The notes under the pieces are model-generated. The model worked only from the letters and a program-made list of their open reading frames with translations, did not search any database and was not told the origin of the DNA. Source: Actinomycetota bacterium (GTDB lineage Bacteria; Actinomycetota; CADDZG01; WHSQ01). Taken from it: 64,000 nt of DNA. This document shows positions 27,918 through 37,134 of this stretch, in pieces. The stretch spans positions 359,895-423,894 of the forward strand of contig JAUJNI010000002.1 in NCBI GenBank assembly GCA_030446465.1, given 5' to 3'. How positions within the stretch are numbered: position 1 is the stretch's first letter; each line of letters opens with the position of its first letter. A program made the position numbers and the translations under genes.

Positions 27918-29027
27918 ATGGAGCACTTCGACCCGAGGAAGCTTCCAGACCTGCCCCAACTGATGATCGCCGGCCCCGGCGAGCTTCACGAGGAAGACCT
28001 CGATGTCCTCGGCCACCAGGTCATTGCGCATTACGGCGCGGTGTGGACCCGACTGCACGAGGACGTCGTCGCTGCAATGGGGGACCTGCTTGGCGCCGCA
28101 GACCCTCCCTACGTCATCCCCGGAAGCGGAAGCACGTGCCTCGATGCAGCCATGTTCAACCTCTTCGAGCCGGGTCAGAAAGTGGTGATCCCTCGCACCG
28201 GTTTCTTTGGGACGAGGCTCATGGAGATCGCACAGGCGCACCGCCTCGAGGTGATCGAGGTGCCGGTTGAGCCAGGGGCGGCGGTCGACCCCGAGCGCAT
28301 CGCCGAGGCCGCGTCGGGGGCGGACGGCGTCGTGTCCGTCCACGTCGAGACCGCCACGGGGGTGTGTCACCCGGTCGACTCGATAGTCGCCGCCGCCCAC
28401 GACGCCGGAGCGGTCTGCGTGATCGACGGGATCGCGTCGGTCGGCGGCGAGCTGGTCAACGTCGACGCCATGGACATCGACTGTCTCGTGACCGGCTCGC
28501 AAAAGGGCCTCGAGGCCCCCCCGGGTCTGGGGATCGTGGCCTTGGGACAGGGGGGCCGAGCCCGGGTCGAAGCCAGGAGCCGGCCCCCGGAGACCTTCTA
28601 TCTGGACTTGAAGAGGTGGGACTGGTATCGCAAGGAATGGGGTGAGTGGCACCCCCATCCCGTCACCATGCCGACGAACCTGGTGCTGGCCCTTGCCTCG
28701 AGCGTGCAGCGGATCCTCGAAGCGGGCCTCGACAAGTGGATTGCTCGGCGCGCCGATCTGGCAGCCCGCTGCCGCAAGGGGCTCACGGACCTGGGTCTTG
28801 AGCCCGTCCCCCACGAGGGAGTCGAGGCAAACCTGGTCCTCGCCTTCTGGGCTCCCGACCCCACTGCCATACAAGGCCATCTGATGACCCAAGAGGCGAT
28901 CATGATCTCCGGCGGCCTGGAGCCGACGGCCGGCAAGGCGATCAGAATCGGCCTCATGGGAAGCACCGCGACCGAGGACATGGTCGACCGGCTGGTTTCG
29001 GGGGTGGGGGCCGCTCTCGCGGCCTAG
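27918..29027 (+). CDS. Class V aminotransferase (alanine/serine-glyoxylate aminotransferase type)
   Basis: A 369-residue fold-type I PLP enzyme. The PLP lysine is Lys196 in VTGSQKGLEAPPGLG, with the cofactor aspartate in CVIDGIASVGGE and the substrate-binding segment VHVETATGVCHPV. These are hallmarks of the alanine/serine/ureidoglycine-glyoxylate aminotransferase group. The exact amino donor is not resolved. I chose the ATG at 27918 (GAGGAGGG seven bases upstream) because the longer open frame extends antisense into the kinase gene. It is divergent from the kinase. Confidence 0.92.
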   Translation: MEHFDPRKLPDLPQLMIAGPGELHEEDLDVLGHQVIAHYGAVWTRLHEDVVAAMGDLLGAADPPYVIPGSGSTCLDAAMFNLFEPGQKVVIPRTGFFGTRLMEIAQAHRLEVIEVPVEPGAAVDPERIAEAASGADGVVSVHVETATGVCHPVDSIVAAAHDAGAVCVIDGIASVGGELVNVDAMDIDCLVTGSQKGLEAPPGLGIVALGQGGRARVEARSRPPETFYLDLKRWDWYRKEWGEWHPHPVTMPTNLVLALASSVQRILEAGLDKWIARRADLAARCRKGLTDLGLEPVPHEGVEANLVLAFWAPDPTAIQGHLMTQEAIMISGGLEPTAGKAIRIGLMGSTATEDMVDRLVSGVGAALAA

Positions 29028-29087
29028 CTGATCACTCGGTGGCGCGAAAGCAGCTAAATCATCGCACCCCATCGCTATGGTGGATCA

Positions 29088-30071
29088 ATGCGCATCTCGG
29101 TCGAGGCCTGGAGTCCCGAATACGGCGGTGCGCTTGACCTTGGTCCCCAGGACCAGACGGTCGAGCAGATCGACACCCGCTGTGAATCGTCGGAGTGGGC
29201 ACCCGTGGCGCCGTCCTACTCGGGCCCCTTGGTCGAGGATCCGGTGGGGTTCGTCGACGGAACCAGGCGCATTGACGCGCGCCTGTTCGTAACCCCAGAG
29301 GATGGGATCCCGATTCCTGGAGTGGCTGGCTCCGTGGGGGCCGGTGCGGTCGTGTGCACTCCTCCAAACGGCCACGGTCCCGCCCACGCCGACATCGTGG
29401 CCCTTCGGGTCGTGCGCAGCCTTGCGGTGGGAAAGGGCACCTCGGTCGGTCTCGCCGCCGGCACCGCGCTCGACTATCGGGCGCTGCCCGTGCCGGGGCA
29501 GGCGGTGGATGGACTGGTCTACGCGGTTCACGACCAGATGAGAAATCTCGAGGCACAGCTGGCGCAGGAGCTCGCCGACGATGGCCGCCTCGTCTTCGTC
29601 GATGGTCCGCTCGCCGTCATGCGTCCCGGCCCCCAAAAGATCGTCGGGTTCATCAAGGCGCACCACCGGCGTTACCTGGAACTAGAGGAGGAGGCCGTGC
29701 TCGAGTCACTGAGTTGCGGACAACGGACTCCGGTTTTCGCCTTTGGTGAGCCACGCCCGCGCTACTCCTGGTACCTCAGGCTCTGCGCCAGGGACGACTC
29801 CTGCCACGCGTGGCACGGCCTTGTGCGCTGTGAGGTCCCAGCGGCCCTGCCCATGGACGACGTGATCGATCTTGCTGACGTCTCTGCGATGATTCTTCCG
29901 CGCTTTGCCTCGTTGCCACAGTGGGACAAGAGGGCGCCGCAGAACCTCGTGCCCGTGGCAGGACTCGAAAGGAAGCTGAGGCACCTGTTGGGCGACAGGG
30001 AGCTGGTCTACAGGATGATCAGGGACGCCGCCGCGCGCCCCGCGAGCAACGGGGCGGGCCAGGTTGCCTGA
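29088..30071 (+). CDS. nurA: NurA-domain 5'-3' nuclease
   Basis: A 327-residue protein with the NurA pattern: motif I VGFVDGTRRIDARLF containing the metal-binding Asp57, and the second conserved block DGRLVFVDGPLAVMRP. NurA folds like RNase H and, with the HerA translocase, degrades one DNA strand at double-strand breaks. The following gene encodes HerA and starts within the last codons of this one; Mre11- and Rad50-type genes follow. The operon context makes the call much firmer than sequence alone. The N-terminal 50 residues are less conserved. Confidence 0.87.
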   Translation: MRISVEAWSPEYGGALDLGPQDQTVEQIDTRCESSEWAPVAPSYSGPLVEDPVGFVDGTRRIDARLFVTPEDGIPIPGVAGSVGAGAVVCTPPNGHGPAHADIVALRVVRSLAVGKGTSVGLAAGTALDYRALPVPGQAVDGLVYAVHDQMRNLEAQLAQELADDGRLVFVDGPLAVMRPGPQKIVGFIKAHHRRYLELEEEAVLESLSCGQRTPVFAFGEPRPRYSWYLRLCARDDSCHAWHGLVRCEVPAALPMDDVIDLADVSAMILPRFASLPQWDKRAPQNLVPVAGLERKLRHLLGDRELVYRMIRDAAARPASNGAGQVA

Positions 30072-31797
30072 TCAAGAGGGCCGGCCTCAGCCGGTCGGCC
30101 TGGTTCTGGGCTCCGAGGCGACAACCACGCAGGAGTGGCGCGTCGTGCTGCACGAGGACAACTACCTGCAGCTCGACGATCTCGTCGTCGTGAAGACCCT
30201 CGTGCCCAAGGTCGGCGAAGTCTCGACCTACGGCATCGTGATCGAGACTTCCACCCGCTACGAGGGGACCGCGTTCGAGTCCGACACGTTCCGGGTAGCC
30301 GTCGAGGGGACCCTGCCCGCCGACAAGTCGCGCACCGCCACGGTCCAGACGGTCCGGGTGGCACCGGAGATCTGGATCGCGCCCGACTCCGGCCAGGAGG
30401 TCTTCAGGGCGACCGGCGATGAGCGCGAGCGCGCGCTCTACGTCGACGAGATGCGGGATCGAGACCGTGACCGAGCACTGCCCGTGGGGCTCACTCGGGA
30501 CGGCGAGCCGGTGTGGGTCGACGTCGACTTCTTCGACGGCACCAAAGGCGCGCACATGAGCATCTCGGGGGTATCCGGCGTCGCCACCAAGACCTCATAT
30601 GCCCTGTTCTTTCTGCGCTGCTTGACGTCTCACCCAGAGATCCTCGGTGCGGGGGCCAGGAATCTTCGAGTGCTGGTGTTCAACGTCAAGGGCGAGGACC
30701 TGATGTTCCTCGACAAACCAAACAACAACTTCACAGAAGATGCGAGCGACGCGTGGGCTTCCCTTGGGATGGAGCCCTCTGCGTTTCCCTCCGTGTCCTT
30801 CTGGGCCCCCATGCAAGAAGAGGGCATCCCGGCTAGCTCGGCCCGCATGGAGGGTGTGTCCGCGTTCCGTTGGACTCCTAGAGAGTTCGTAAACGAACGT
30901 CTCTTGTCCTATCTCTTCACCGAATCGCACGACGTCAGGCAGCAGCTCACCTTTCTCGCCGAACGGGTGACGAGGCAACTCGAGCGCTTTGCCGTCGATG
31001 TCTCAGGAGAGGAGGGTGCGATCGTCCTGCGCCACCCACTCGATGACCAGTCGGGCGACTCGGTCGTTCCATTTGCGGGCGAGCGGATTATCCGGTCGTT
31101 GGACGATCTCGTGGAAGCGGTGGGCGAGTTCCTCGAGCCCGAGTCGGGTGAGGAAGGCGACTTCGCATGGACCGGGCGAGTGGCAACTGGAACCGTTGCG
31201 GCGTTCATGCGCAGGCTGCGGGGAGCGTCGGCGAGGATCGGTCGCCTGGTCGCCTCGGGGCCTTCCCGCCGGATCGACCGGGGCCGCGACGCCGTCACGG
31301 TTGTCGATATTCACGACCTGCACGAGGCCGCGCAACGCTTCGTGGTGGGCGCCCTCATATCCGAGGTTCATCGCGAGAAGGAGGGCAAGGGTCGTTTCCC
31401 GTTGTCGGCCATCCTGCTGGACGAGCTCAACAAGTACGCGCCCCGCGAGGGATGGTCGCCAATAAAGGACACGCTGGTGGACATCTCTCAAAGAGGGCGT
31501 TCTCTCGGCGTTCTGTTGATTGGTGCCCAACAATCTGCGGCGCGCGTGGATCCCGATGTCCTTGCGAACGCATCCATCAAGGTGTCGGGGCGACTCGACT
31601 CCGCGGAGGCCGAGCGTTCCGAATACGGCTGGATGCTTCCGTCCACCCGGGCCCGGGCGCGCCTCCTCAAACCGGGGACGATGGTGCTGTCACAACCCGC
31701 GATTCCGGCCCCCACGGTGCTCACGTTTCCCTACCCGCCCTGGGCCACGCGGCCCGAAGAGGCCGTCGAAGCGGATGATCCGTTTGAAGGCATCTAA
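30064..31797 (+). CDS. herA: HerA-type hexameric DNA translocase/helicase
   Basis: A 577-residue ATPase of the HerA/FtsK superfamily. The N-terminal beta-barrel (HAS-barrel, about 10-100) is followed by Walker A GVSGVATKTS at 169-178, a long insertion typical of HerA, and Walker B AILLDELNKYAP with Asp453-Glu454. GVLLIGAQQSAARVDPDVLANAS is the sensor region. HerA forms a hexameric ring that feeds DNA ends to NurA. The start is a TTG at 30064 overlapping the end of nurA by 8 bases; conserved sequence begins immediately after, and no better start exists nearby. HerA proteins also occur in defence systems, but the mre11/rad50 neighbours argue for repair. Confidence 0.9.
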   Translation: MPDQEGRPQPVGLVLGSEATTTQEWRVVLHEDNYLQLDDLVVVKTLVPKVGEVSTYGIVIETSTRYEGTAFESDTFRVAVEGTLPADKSRTATVQTVRVAPEIWIAPDSGQEVFRATGDERERALYVDEMRDRDRDRALPVGLTRDGEPVWVDVDFFDGTKGAHMSISGVSGVATKTSYALFFLRCLTSHPEILGAGARNLRVLVFNVKGEDLMFLDKPNNNFTEDASDAWASLGMEPSAFPSVSFWAPMQEEGIPASSARMEGVSAFRWTPREFVNERLLSYLFTESHDVRQQLTFLAERVTRQLERFAVDVSGEEGAIVLRHPLDDQSGDSVVPFAGERIIRSLDDLVEAVGEFLEPESGEEGDFAWTGRVATGTVAAFMRRLRGASARIGRLVASGPSRRIDRGRDAVTVVDIHDLHEAAQRFVVGALISEVHREKEGKGRFPLSAILLDELNKYAPREGWSPIKDTLVDISQRGRSLGVLLIGAQQSAARVDPDVLANASIKVSGRLDSAEAERSEYGWMLPSTRARARLLKPGTMVLSQPAIPAPTVLTFPYPPWATRPEEAVEADDPFEGI

Positions 31798-31809
31798 GCC
31801 GGCTCGCTG

Positions 31810-32964
31810 ATGCGCATCCTGCATACGGGCGACTGGCACGTCGGTAAGAAGCTGGGGCGCATCGACCGCTCGGATGAATGTGAGCGGGTCCTCGCCGAGC
31901 TCGTTCAGGCGGCGCACACCGCGGAAGCGGATCTGGTGGTGGTGGCCGGTGACTTGTTCGATCGTGCCCTGCCCCCGTTCGTCTCCCTGCGGCTCGTTCT
32001 CACCACTCTGGTTGACCTCGCCTCGACCGGCGCCAAGGTCGTTGCCATTGCAGGCAACCACGACTCCTCCGACCTCTTCGAGGTGCTTGCTCCCTATCTG
32101 GAGCCGGTGGGCATCAGCCTGGTGCACAAGCCTCTTCGGGCCGAGCAGGGCGGTGTCAGGACGATCCCGTCGCGCGACGGTAAGAGCGCGGCTCGCGTCG
32201 CTTGCTTTCCCTTCTTGCACGAGGCTCAAGTCGTCGACTTCATGGACCCCTCGGAGGAGTGGTTCAAGTCCTACGCGGACCGCGTCAGGCGCATCGCCTC
32301 TTATTACGCCGACTGGATGGTGGCGCACGCAGAACGCAACATCGTCGACATCCTCGCCGGCCATTTCATGGTGCACGGGGCAGTGCCTTCCGGCAGCGAG
32401 CGCAAGCTGCACATCGGCGAGGCGTACATGGCTACGTCTGGCGCCCTTCCCCCCGCGTTTCACTACGGCGCCCTCGGCCACATCCACCAGTGTCAAAGGG
32501 CGCCCGGTGCGTCGGCCGAGGCGTGGTACTCGGGCAGCCTCATGCAACTCGACTTCGGCGAGGCGGGGCAAGAAAAGTTCTGCCTTCTCGTGGACGTGAC
32601 GCCCCAGCGAACGCGTGTCGAGCAAGTGCCCTTAACGGCAGGTCGCGACCTCATCAAGGTCGAAGACACCCTCGAGTCGTTGAGGGCCCGCGCCGACGAG
32701 CTCGGTGACGGGATCCTGGACGTCGGGGTCCTGACCGACGGTCCCAGCCCGGGGTTGGCAGACCAAGTCCGTGACTTTCTTCCGAACGCCCTACACGTGC
32801 GAGCCGTCTACGAGCGCGCCGCCACCGAGCAGGTGGATCGCGAAGGGATGTCGCTCGACGATCTCTACGCCGATTACGTGAGGCGGTCCAGCGGGGCGGC
32901 CCCGAGCCAGGACCTCATGTTGGCATTCAAGGAGCTGCGAGACCAGGTGGGAGTCGCACTGTGA
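31810..32964 (+). CDS. sbcD: Mre11/SbcD-type DNA exonuclease subunit
   Basis: A 384-residue metallophosphoesterase. The five phosphoesterase motifs are intact: HTGDWHVGK, VVAGDLFDRA, AGNHDSSDL, LAGHFMVHG and GALGHIHQCQ, giving the two-metal site. The C-terminal part (about 265-384) is the capping and Rad50-binding region. With SbcC/Rad50 it opens protein-blocked or hairpin DNA ends. Its last codon overlaps the sbcC start as GTGA, so subunit synthesis is coupled. Placement directly after herA is the archaeal style of organisation. Confidence 0.95.
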   Translation: MRILHTGDWHVGKKLGRIDRSDECERVLAELVQAAHTAEADLVVVAGDLFDRALPPFVSLRLVLTTLVDLASTGAKVVAIAGNHDSSDLFEVLAPYLEPVGISLVHKPLRAEQGGVRTIPSRDGKSAARVACFPFLHEAQVVDFMDPSEEWFKSYADRVRRIASYYADWMVAHAERNIVDILAGHFMVHGAVPSGSERKLHIGEAYMATSGALPPAFHYGALGHIHQCQRAPGASAEAWYSGSLMQLDFGEAGQEKFCLLVDVTPQRTRVEQVPLTAGRDLIKVEDTLESLRARADELGDGILDVGVLTDGPSPGLADQVRDFLPNALHVRAVYERAATEQVDREGMSLDDLYADYVRRSSGAAPSQDLMLAFKELRDQVGVAL

Positions 32965-35393
32965 GGCCGCTGCGCCTGACGCTCGCCGGCTTTCGTTCAC
33001 ACGAACGAACCACCGAGCTGTCCTTCGAGGACCGAAGTCTTCTGGCGATCGTAGGCCCTACTGGCGCCGGGAAGTCCTCGATCCTGGACGGGATCTCTTA
33101 CGCGCTCTACGGCAAGACGCCCCGCGAGCAGCGGGCGGTCAAGAAGCTGATCTGCTCGCGGTCGGACGAAGCTCGCGTTCAATTCCGGTTCTCGGTCGAC
33201 GGGCGAGACTTCGAGATCACAAGGGTGCTCCGCAGAAAGCCGGGCCCCGCTCCCCACGTTCTTCACGATCACTCGTCAGGCGAAACCGTCACCGGCGAAG
33301 CCTCGGTGACGGAAAAGGTTATCGAGCTCGTGGGCCTTGACTTCTCCGGTTTTAGCTCTTCTGTGCTGCTCGCTCAGGGCGAGTTCGCGCAGTTTCTCCG
33401 GGCCACCCCGACCGACCGCGGCCGGATCCTCAAGGGCGTCTTTCGACTCGAGCAGGTCGACGGCCTAAGAGAGGCCGCGCGCTCGCGCGTCGATCAGCTC
33501 GGCGGAGATCTCCGTGAGATCGAAGGTGAGAGGCGGGGGATCCCCCCAGACGTCGAGGACCTGCTGAGCAAAGCAGCCGAACGCAAGCAGGTCGCGTCCA
33601 GGAGAGCCGAGGTCTTGGTTGCGGCGATTCCGAGGGAGCAGGAGCTCGAGGCCGCGCTGAAAGGGGCCGCTGGGGAGCTCGAGGGCGCCGTCTCGGAGCG
33701 CGCCCGGCTTCAGACGGCGACCAAGGCCGTCCCCTCCGCCGGTCACCTGGAAGACCTCCAGCGGGAAGGCTCGAGCATCGATGAGCTCATCGACGAGGCG
33801 AAGTCCGCCCTGTCGGTCGCCCTCGAGGATCGAACTGCCGCGGTGGCCGCGAGGGCGACTCTGGAGGCCGAGCTGGGCTCCGAGGTCGCCGTTGTCGAGC
33901 TGCGCTCCAAGGCGCTCGAGCTCGGCAGGGTCAACCGGGCAATGTCCGAGCGGCAAGAGGCCCTCCGTGGGCACGAGCGTGTGCTCGAGACCTTGTCCCA
34001 AGAGGCTGCCACCGCCGAAGCCGAACGCAAGTCGGCCACCGAGGCCGCCGAAGCTGCCATCGCAGAGCGACTGCAGACCGAGCGCGCCCACGCCGCGCAC
34101 GCGCTGCGCGCCGCGCTGGAACCAGGCGAGCCATGCCCCGTGTGCGAGGTCATCCTCGAAGAGGTGCCCACCGGCAAGCCCCTCGCGGCGATCGAGAAGA
34201 TGAAGGCCCGGGAGCGGAAGGCCAACGACATCCTCGAGCGAGCCACCCGGACGACCGCCCAGGCCGCCACCGCGCTGGCGGTTGCGGAGGCGAAGAAGAC
34301 CCATCTGGTTGCCGACCTAGCCGCCAGCGAGGAGCGAAAGCGCGAGATCGACGGTGACTTGGGGGCCGCGTTGGGTGCAGTTGCCGACCCGCTGGCCGAG
34401 ATAGAGCATCGCCTGGAGCGTCTTGCCGCTGGAAAGGCTCGGGTGGAGGCCGCCGGTGAAGCCGTCGTCAAGGCCGAGCAGCAACTTCACGAGCACGAGG
34501 CTCTCCGGGACGATTTCGCCCGTCTCTGCCGGCAGTCGGCGGCAGCCCTCATTGGAGTTGCTGGTCTAGTTGGCGTCGTTCCACCGGGGGTCGACGACGC
34601 CGTCGAGCGGTTGCTCGAGCGAGCGGCGGAGACCAGGCAGGCGCTTGCGGCGCAGATGGCGGACGTCGAGATGCGATTGGATCGAGCGCGGCGGGCGGAG
34701 CAGGAAATCGGCAAGGACCTAAACGAGCTGCGCGCCGGCCTCGACCTGCCCGACGACAGCACCATTGCAGCATCCTTTGCCGCTGCTCGATCGGAGGCCG
34801 ACCGGGCGGAGGACCAGTGCGCAGACCTCGAGAAGAAGCGCGTGCGCGCCCATGAGCTGGACGAGCAGGAAGCGGCGGTGGTTGGTCGTCAGAACATCTT
34901 CAAGCAACTCGCGACAGACCTGACCGACAGGAAGTTCATCAGCTTCCTGCTCGAGGAAAGAACCCAGCTGCTGCTCGAGCTCGCCTCCGAGCGGCTCAAC
35001 ACCATGACCTCTCGCTATCGCCTCGAGATGGACGACAAGAACGAGCTAAACGTGATCGACGAGCTCGACGCAGACAAGCGAAGGGTCGTCGACACCCTGT
35101 CGGGGGGAGAGACCTTTCTCGCGTCGCTCGCGCTCGCCCTGGCTCTTGCAGAGCTGGTGACCAGGGCCGGAGGGCGCTTGCAGTGCTTCTTTCTCGATGA
35201 GGGCTTTGGCTCTTTGGACCCCGAATCGTTTGACCTGGCGATGGAGGGGATCGAGCGGATCGTGTCTGAGGACCGCTTGATTGGGCTCGTGTCCCACGTG
35301 CCCGCGCTCGCCGCTCGGGTAGACGACCGCATCGTGTTGGACAAGGGCGCCGACGGGATGACCGTCGTCAGAGATGGAGCGGCCCTCGGGTAA
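32961..35393 (+). CDS. sbcC: Rad50/SbcC-type SMC-like ATPase
   Basis: An 810-residue Rad50-like protein. Walker A VGPTGAGKSSILDGISYALYG is near residue 31-50; FSSSVLLAQGEFAQFL is the Q-loop region. Two long coiled-coil arms (about 170-385 and 400-650, rich in Ala/Glu/Arg) meet at the zinc hook CPVC (Cys392, Cys395), which dimerises the arms. The C-terminal ATPase half has the signature LSGGET from residue 713 and Walker B CFFLDEGFGSLD. The coiled coils are shorter than in E. coli SbcC (1048 residues) but typical of actinobacteria. Start is GTG at 32961, overlapping the sbcD stop. Confidence 0.95.
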   Translation: MRPLRLTLAGFRSHERTTELSFEDRSLLAIVGPTGAGKSSILDGISYALYGKTPREQRAVKKLICSRSDEARVQFRFSVDGRDFEITRVLRRKPGPAPHVLHDHSSGETVTGEASVTEKVIELVGLDFSGFSSSVLLAQGEFAQFLRATPTDRGRILKGVFRLEQVDGLREAARSRVDQLGGDLREIEGERRGIPPDVEDLLSKAAERKQVASRRAEVLVAAIPREQELEAALKGAAGELEGAVSERARLQTATKAVPSAGHLEDLQREGSSIDELIDEAKSALSVALEDRTAAVAARATLEAELGSEVAVVELRSKALELGRVNRAMSERQEALRGHERVLETLSQEAATAEAERKSATEAAEAAIAERLQTERAHAAHALRAALEPGEPCPVCEVILEEVPTGKPLAAIEKMKARERKANDILERATRTTAQAATALAVAEAKKTHLVADLAASEERKREIDGDLGAALGAVADPLAEIEHRLERLAAGKARVEAAGEAVVKAEQQLHEHEALRDDFARLCRQSAAALIGVAGLVGVVPPGVDDAVERLLERAAETRQALAAQMADVEMRLDRARRAEQEIGKDLNELRAGLDLPDDSTIAASFAAARSEADRAEDQCADLEKKRVRAHELDEQEAAVVGRQNIFKQLATDLTDRKFISFLLEERTQLLLELASERLNTMTSRYRLEMDDKNELNVIDELDADKRRVVDTLSGGETFLASLALALALAELVTRAGGRLQCFFLDEGFGSLDPESFDLAMEGIERIVSEDRLIGLVSHVPALAARVDDRIVLDKGADGMTVVRDGAALG

Positions 35394-35402
35394 CCTGCCG
35401 TG

Positions 35403-36071
35403 ATGGACGGAAAGCTCTTCGGCACGCGCGCTGAGCGTCTCTCCGACGCAACCGTTATCGCCATCTTCAGGATGCACGAGGCCGAGCATGCGGTGGAGGG
35501 GATCTCCGCCGCGGTACGCGGCGGATTCGACGCGGTCGAGATAACCATGAACAGCCGGGGCGCGACAGACGCCCTTGCCGAGGTCGCCGGACGAGTGGAC
35601 GCGATCGTCGGGGCGGGGACGGTTCTGGCCCCCGAGCAGGTCAAGGAGGCCTACGACGCGGGCGCCGAGTTCATCGTTACCCCGATAGTGGCCCCCGAGG
35701 TGGTGGACGCGGCTCACGACCTCAGCCTGCCGGTCGCTATGGGCGCTTCAACGCCCACAGAGATCTTTAACGCCCGCCGGGCGGGGGCCGACTGGGTCAA
35801 GGTCTTTCCGGGCGAAAGCCTGGGTGGCCCCAACTACATCGAGATGGTGCTGGGCCCCCTGAACGACACCCCGATCCTCGTGACCGGGGGGCTCACCGCC
35901 GAGAACTACCTCGGCTACCTCGATGCGGGGGCCGAGCTCGTGGGCTTTGCCGATTCGGTCTTCGATCCCGATCTTGCCGCAGAGGGCCGCTACGACGAGT
36001 TCGAGCGCAGGGCCATCGAGGTCGTTCGCCGGCTTGACGCCTACCTGACCGAGGACGGGGCCGGAAGCTAG
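35403..36071 (+). CDS. eda: KDPG/KHG aldolase (2-dehydro-3-deoxyphosphogluconate aldolase)
   Basis: A 222-residue class I aldolase. The Schiff-base Lys133 is in WVKVFPGES, the catalytic Glu47 in AVEITMNS, and AGTVLAPEQV and LVTGGLTAENY complete the phosphate-binding pattern. It splits 2-keto-3-deoxy-6-phosphogluconate to pyruvate and glyceraldehyde 3-phosphate at the end of the Entner-Doudoroff pathway, or in sugar-acid catabolism. It starts 9 bases after sbcC (a GTG at 35400 immediately precedes the ATG), so it may be transcribed with the repair operon although functionally unrelated. A tandem repeat pair follows its stop. Confidence 0.9.
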   Translation: MDGKLFGTRAERLSDATVIAIFRMHEAEHAVEGISAAVRGGFDAVEITMNSRGATDALAEVAGRVDAIVGAGTVLAPEQVKEAYDAGAEFIVTPIVAPEVVDAAHDLSLPVAMGASTPTEIFNARRAGADWVKVFPGESLGGPNYIEMVLGPLNDTPILVTGGLTAENYLGYLDAGAELVGFADSVFDPDLAAEGRYDEFERRAIEVVRRLDAYLTEDGAGS

Positions 36072-36076
36072 CTCGC

Positions 36077-36190
36077 CGTCCAGTGTTGATTGGCCACCCG
36101 CGACGGGGTCTCCATTAACAACGAACGGACGCACTGCACCGTCCATTGTTGATTGGCCAGCCGCGAGGGGGGCCGGATTAACAACGGACG
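36077..36190. repeat. Long inverted repeats, tandem pair (locus 1 of 3)
   Basis: Copy 1 is 36077-36131 and copy 2 is 36140-36190. In copy 2 the outer arms CGTCCATTGTT and AACAACGGACG are reverse complements but for one base, and an inner GGCC/GGCC pair lies inside, so a hairpin of about 50 bases can form. Copy 1 is the same element with a few mismatches. The pair fills the gap between the convergent eda and ubiA genes. Related pairs lie at 47900-48038 and 61324-61446. Confidence 0.75.
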
Positions 36191-36221
36191 GGTTGAGTGG
36201 AGGGCCCCACGGTTTCCTCGG

Positions 36222-37067
36222 TTAGAGCACTCCGCTCAGCAGCAACACAAGTGCCATGGCGGCGACCGCGGCGATCGTTAGATAGAAACCCAGGCGTCCG
36301 CGGCCCCTTGCGCCCGCCCACACGATCGCTACGACCAGACCGCCGGCCGCGACGCTTACCAGCCCCGGGGGGCTCACAGGCGTCTTCCAGCTCTGCGTGC
36401 GAACCACCACCACGGCAAGCTGGGTCGCGAGAAGGCCACCGGAGGCCAGCAGGGAGCCGCGGAGGCCGAGACGGTGGGGGAGAGCTCGAATGCCCTCGGC
36501 CTCGTCGGCTTGCAGATCCGGGATGACGTTGGTGAGGTGGGCGGCGAAGGCGAGCAGCGAGGCCGTCAGGACGATCCAGCCCGGTGGCAGCTCGTCTCGG
36601 GCCGCGAGCCAGGCAAAGACCACGAGCAGCCCGAACGACACCACGTAGGGGGCCCAGCTGAACCACGTGCTCTTCAATCCAAGGTTGTAGAGCCACGCCG
36701 ATGCGAGGGCGGTTGCCAGAACGACCGCTTCGGCGCCACCCAGCGCCAGGGCGACGAGTGGGGACGCAATGAGGCACGCCACCGCGGCCCCGATGACGAC
36801 ACCGGGCGCCACCTCCCCCTGGGCCACCGGCTTGTCTCGTCTTCCTGCGGCCGCATCTCTGAAGCGATCGACGTAGTCGTTGCACCATCCGACCGAAGCC
36901 TGGCCCAGCGCCATGGATGCCACCGCCAGCCCAACTCGAGACGACGGAGCTCCGAGGCCCCCCATCAGAGCCCCGGTCAAGGCGGTCACCGAGGCCGCGG
37001 GGAGGGGATGGGTCGCCCGAATGAGGGCGCCCAAGCGCGGCGCGGTGCCCAAGCTCGACCTCGACAT
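36222..37067 (-). CDS. UbiA-family membrane prenyltransferase
   Basis: A 281-residue protein with about eight hydrophobic segments. The first Asp-rich motif is NDYVDRFRDAA (NDxxDxxxD) and the second is PDLQADEAEG (DxxxD), the paired magnesium/diphosphate-binding sites of UbiA enzymes. It transfers an isoprenoid chain to an aromatic or other acceptor; candidates include menaquinone-type quinones or lipids, and the acceptor is not readable from sequence. Neighbouring genes do not suggest a pathway. It is divergent from the LVIVD/RTX gene. Confidence 0.88.
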   Translation of the reverse strand: MSRSSLGTAPRLGALIRATHPLPAASVTALTGALMGGLGAPSSRVGLAVASMALGQASVGWCNDYVDRFRDAAAGRRDKPVAQGEVAPGVVIGAAVACLIASPLVALALGGAEAVVLATALASAWLYNLGLKSTWFSWAPYVVSFGLLVVFAWLAARDELPPGWIVLTASLLAFAAHLTNVIPDLQADEAEGIRALPHRLGLRGSLLASGGLLATQLAVVVVRTQSWKTPVSPPGLVSVAAGGLVVAIVWAGARGRGRLGFYLTIAAVAAMALVLLLSGVL

Positions 37068-37134
37068 CCTGGAGCTAGCTTCCTCCGTCGTCGTCCGTGG
37101 GGTCGAGTGGATGCAGGCCCCCGGTTTCGTAAAA

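Noticed and set aside
29088-31797. HerA-based antiphage defence system
   Set aside because: HerA occurs in defence with Sir2 or DUF4297 partners; here the partners are NurA, Mre11 and Rad50, which fit DNA end repair.
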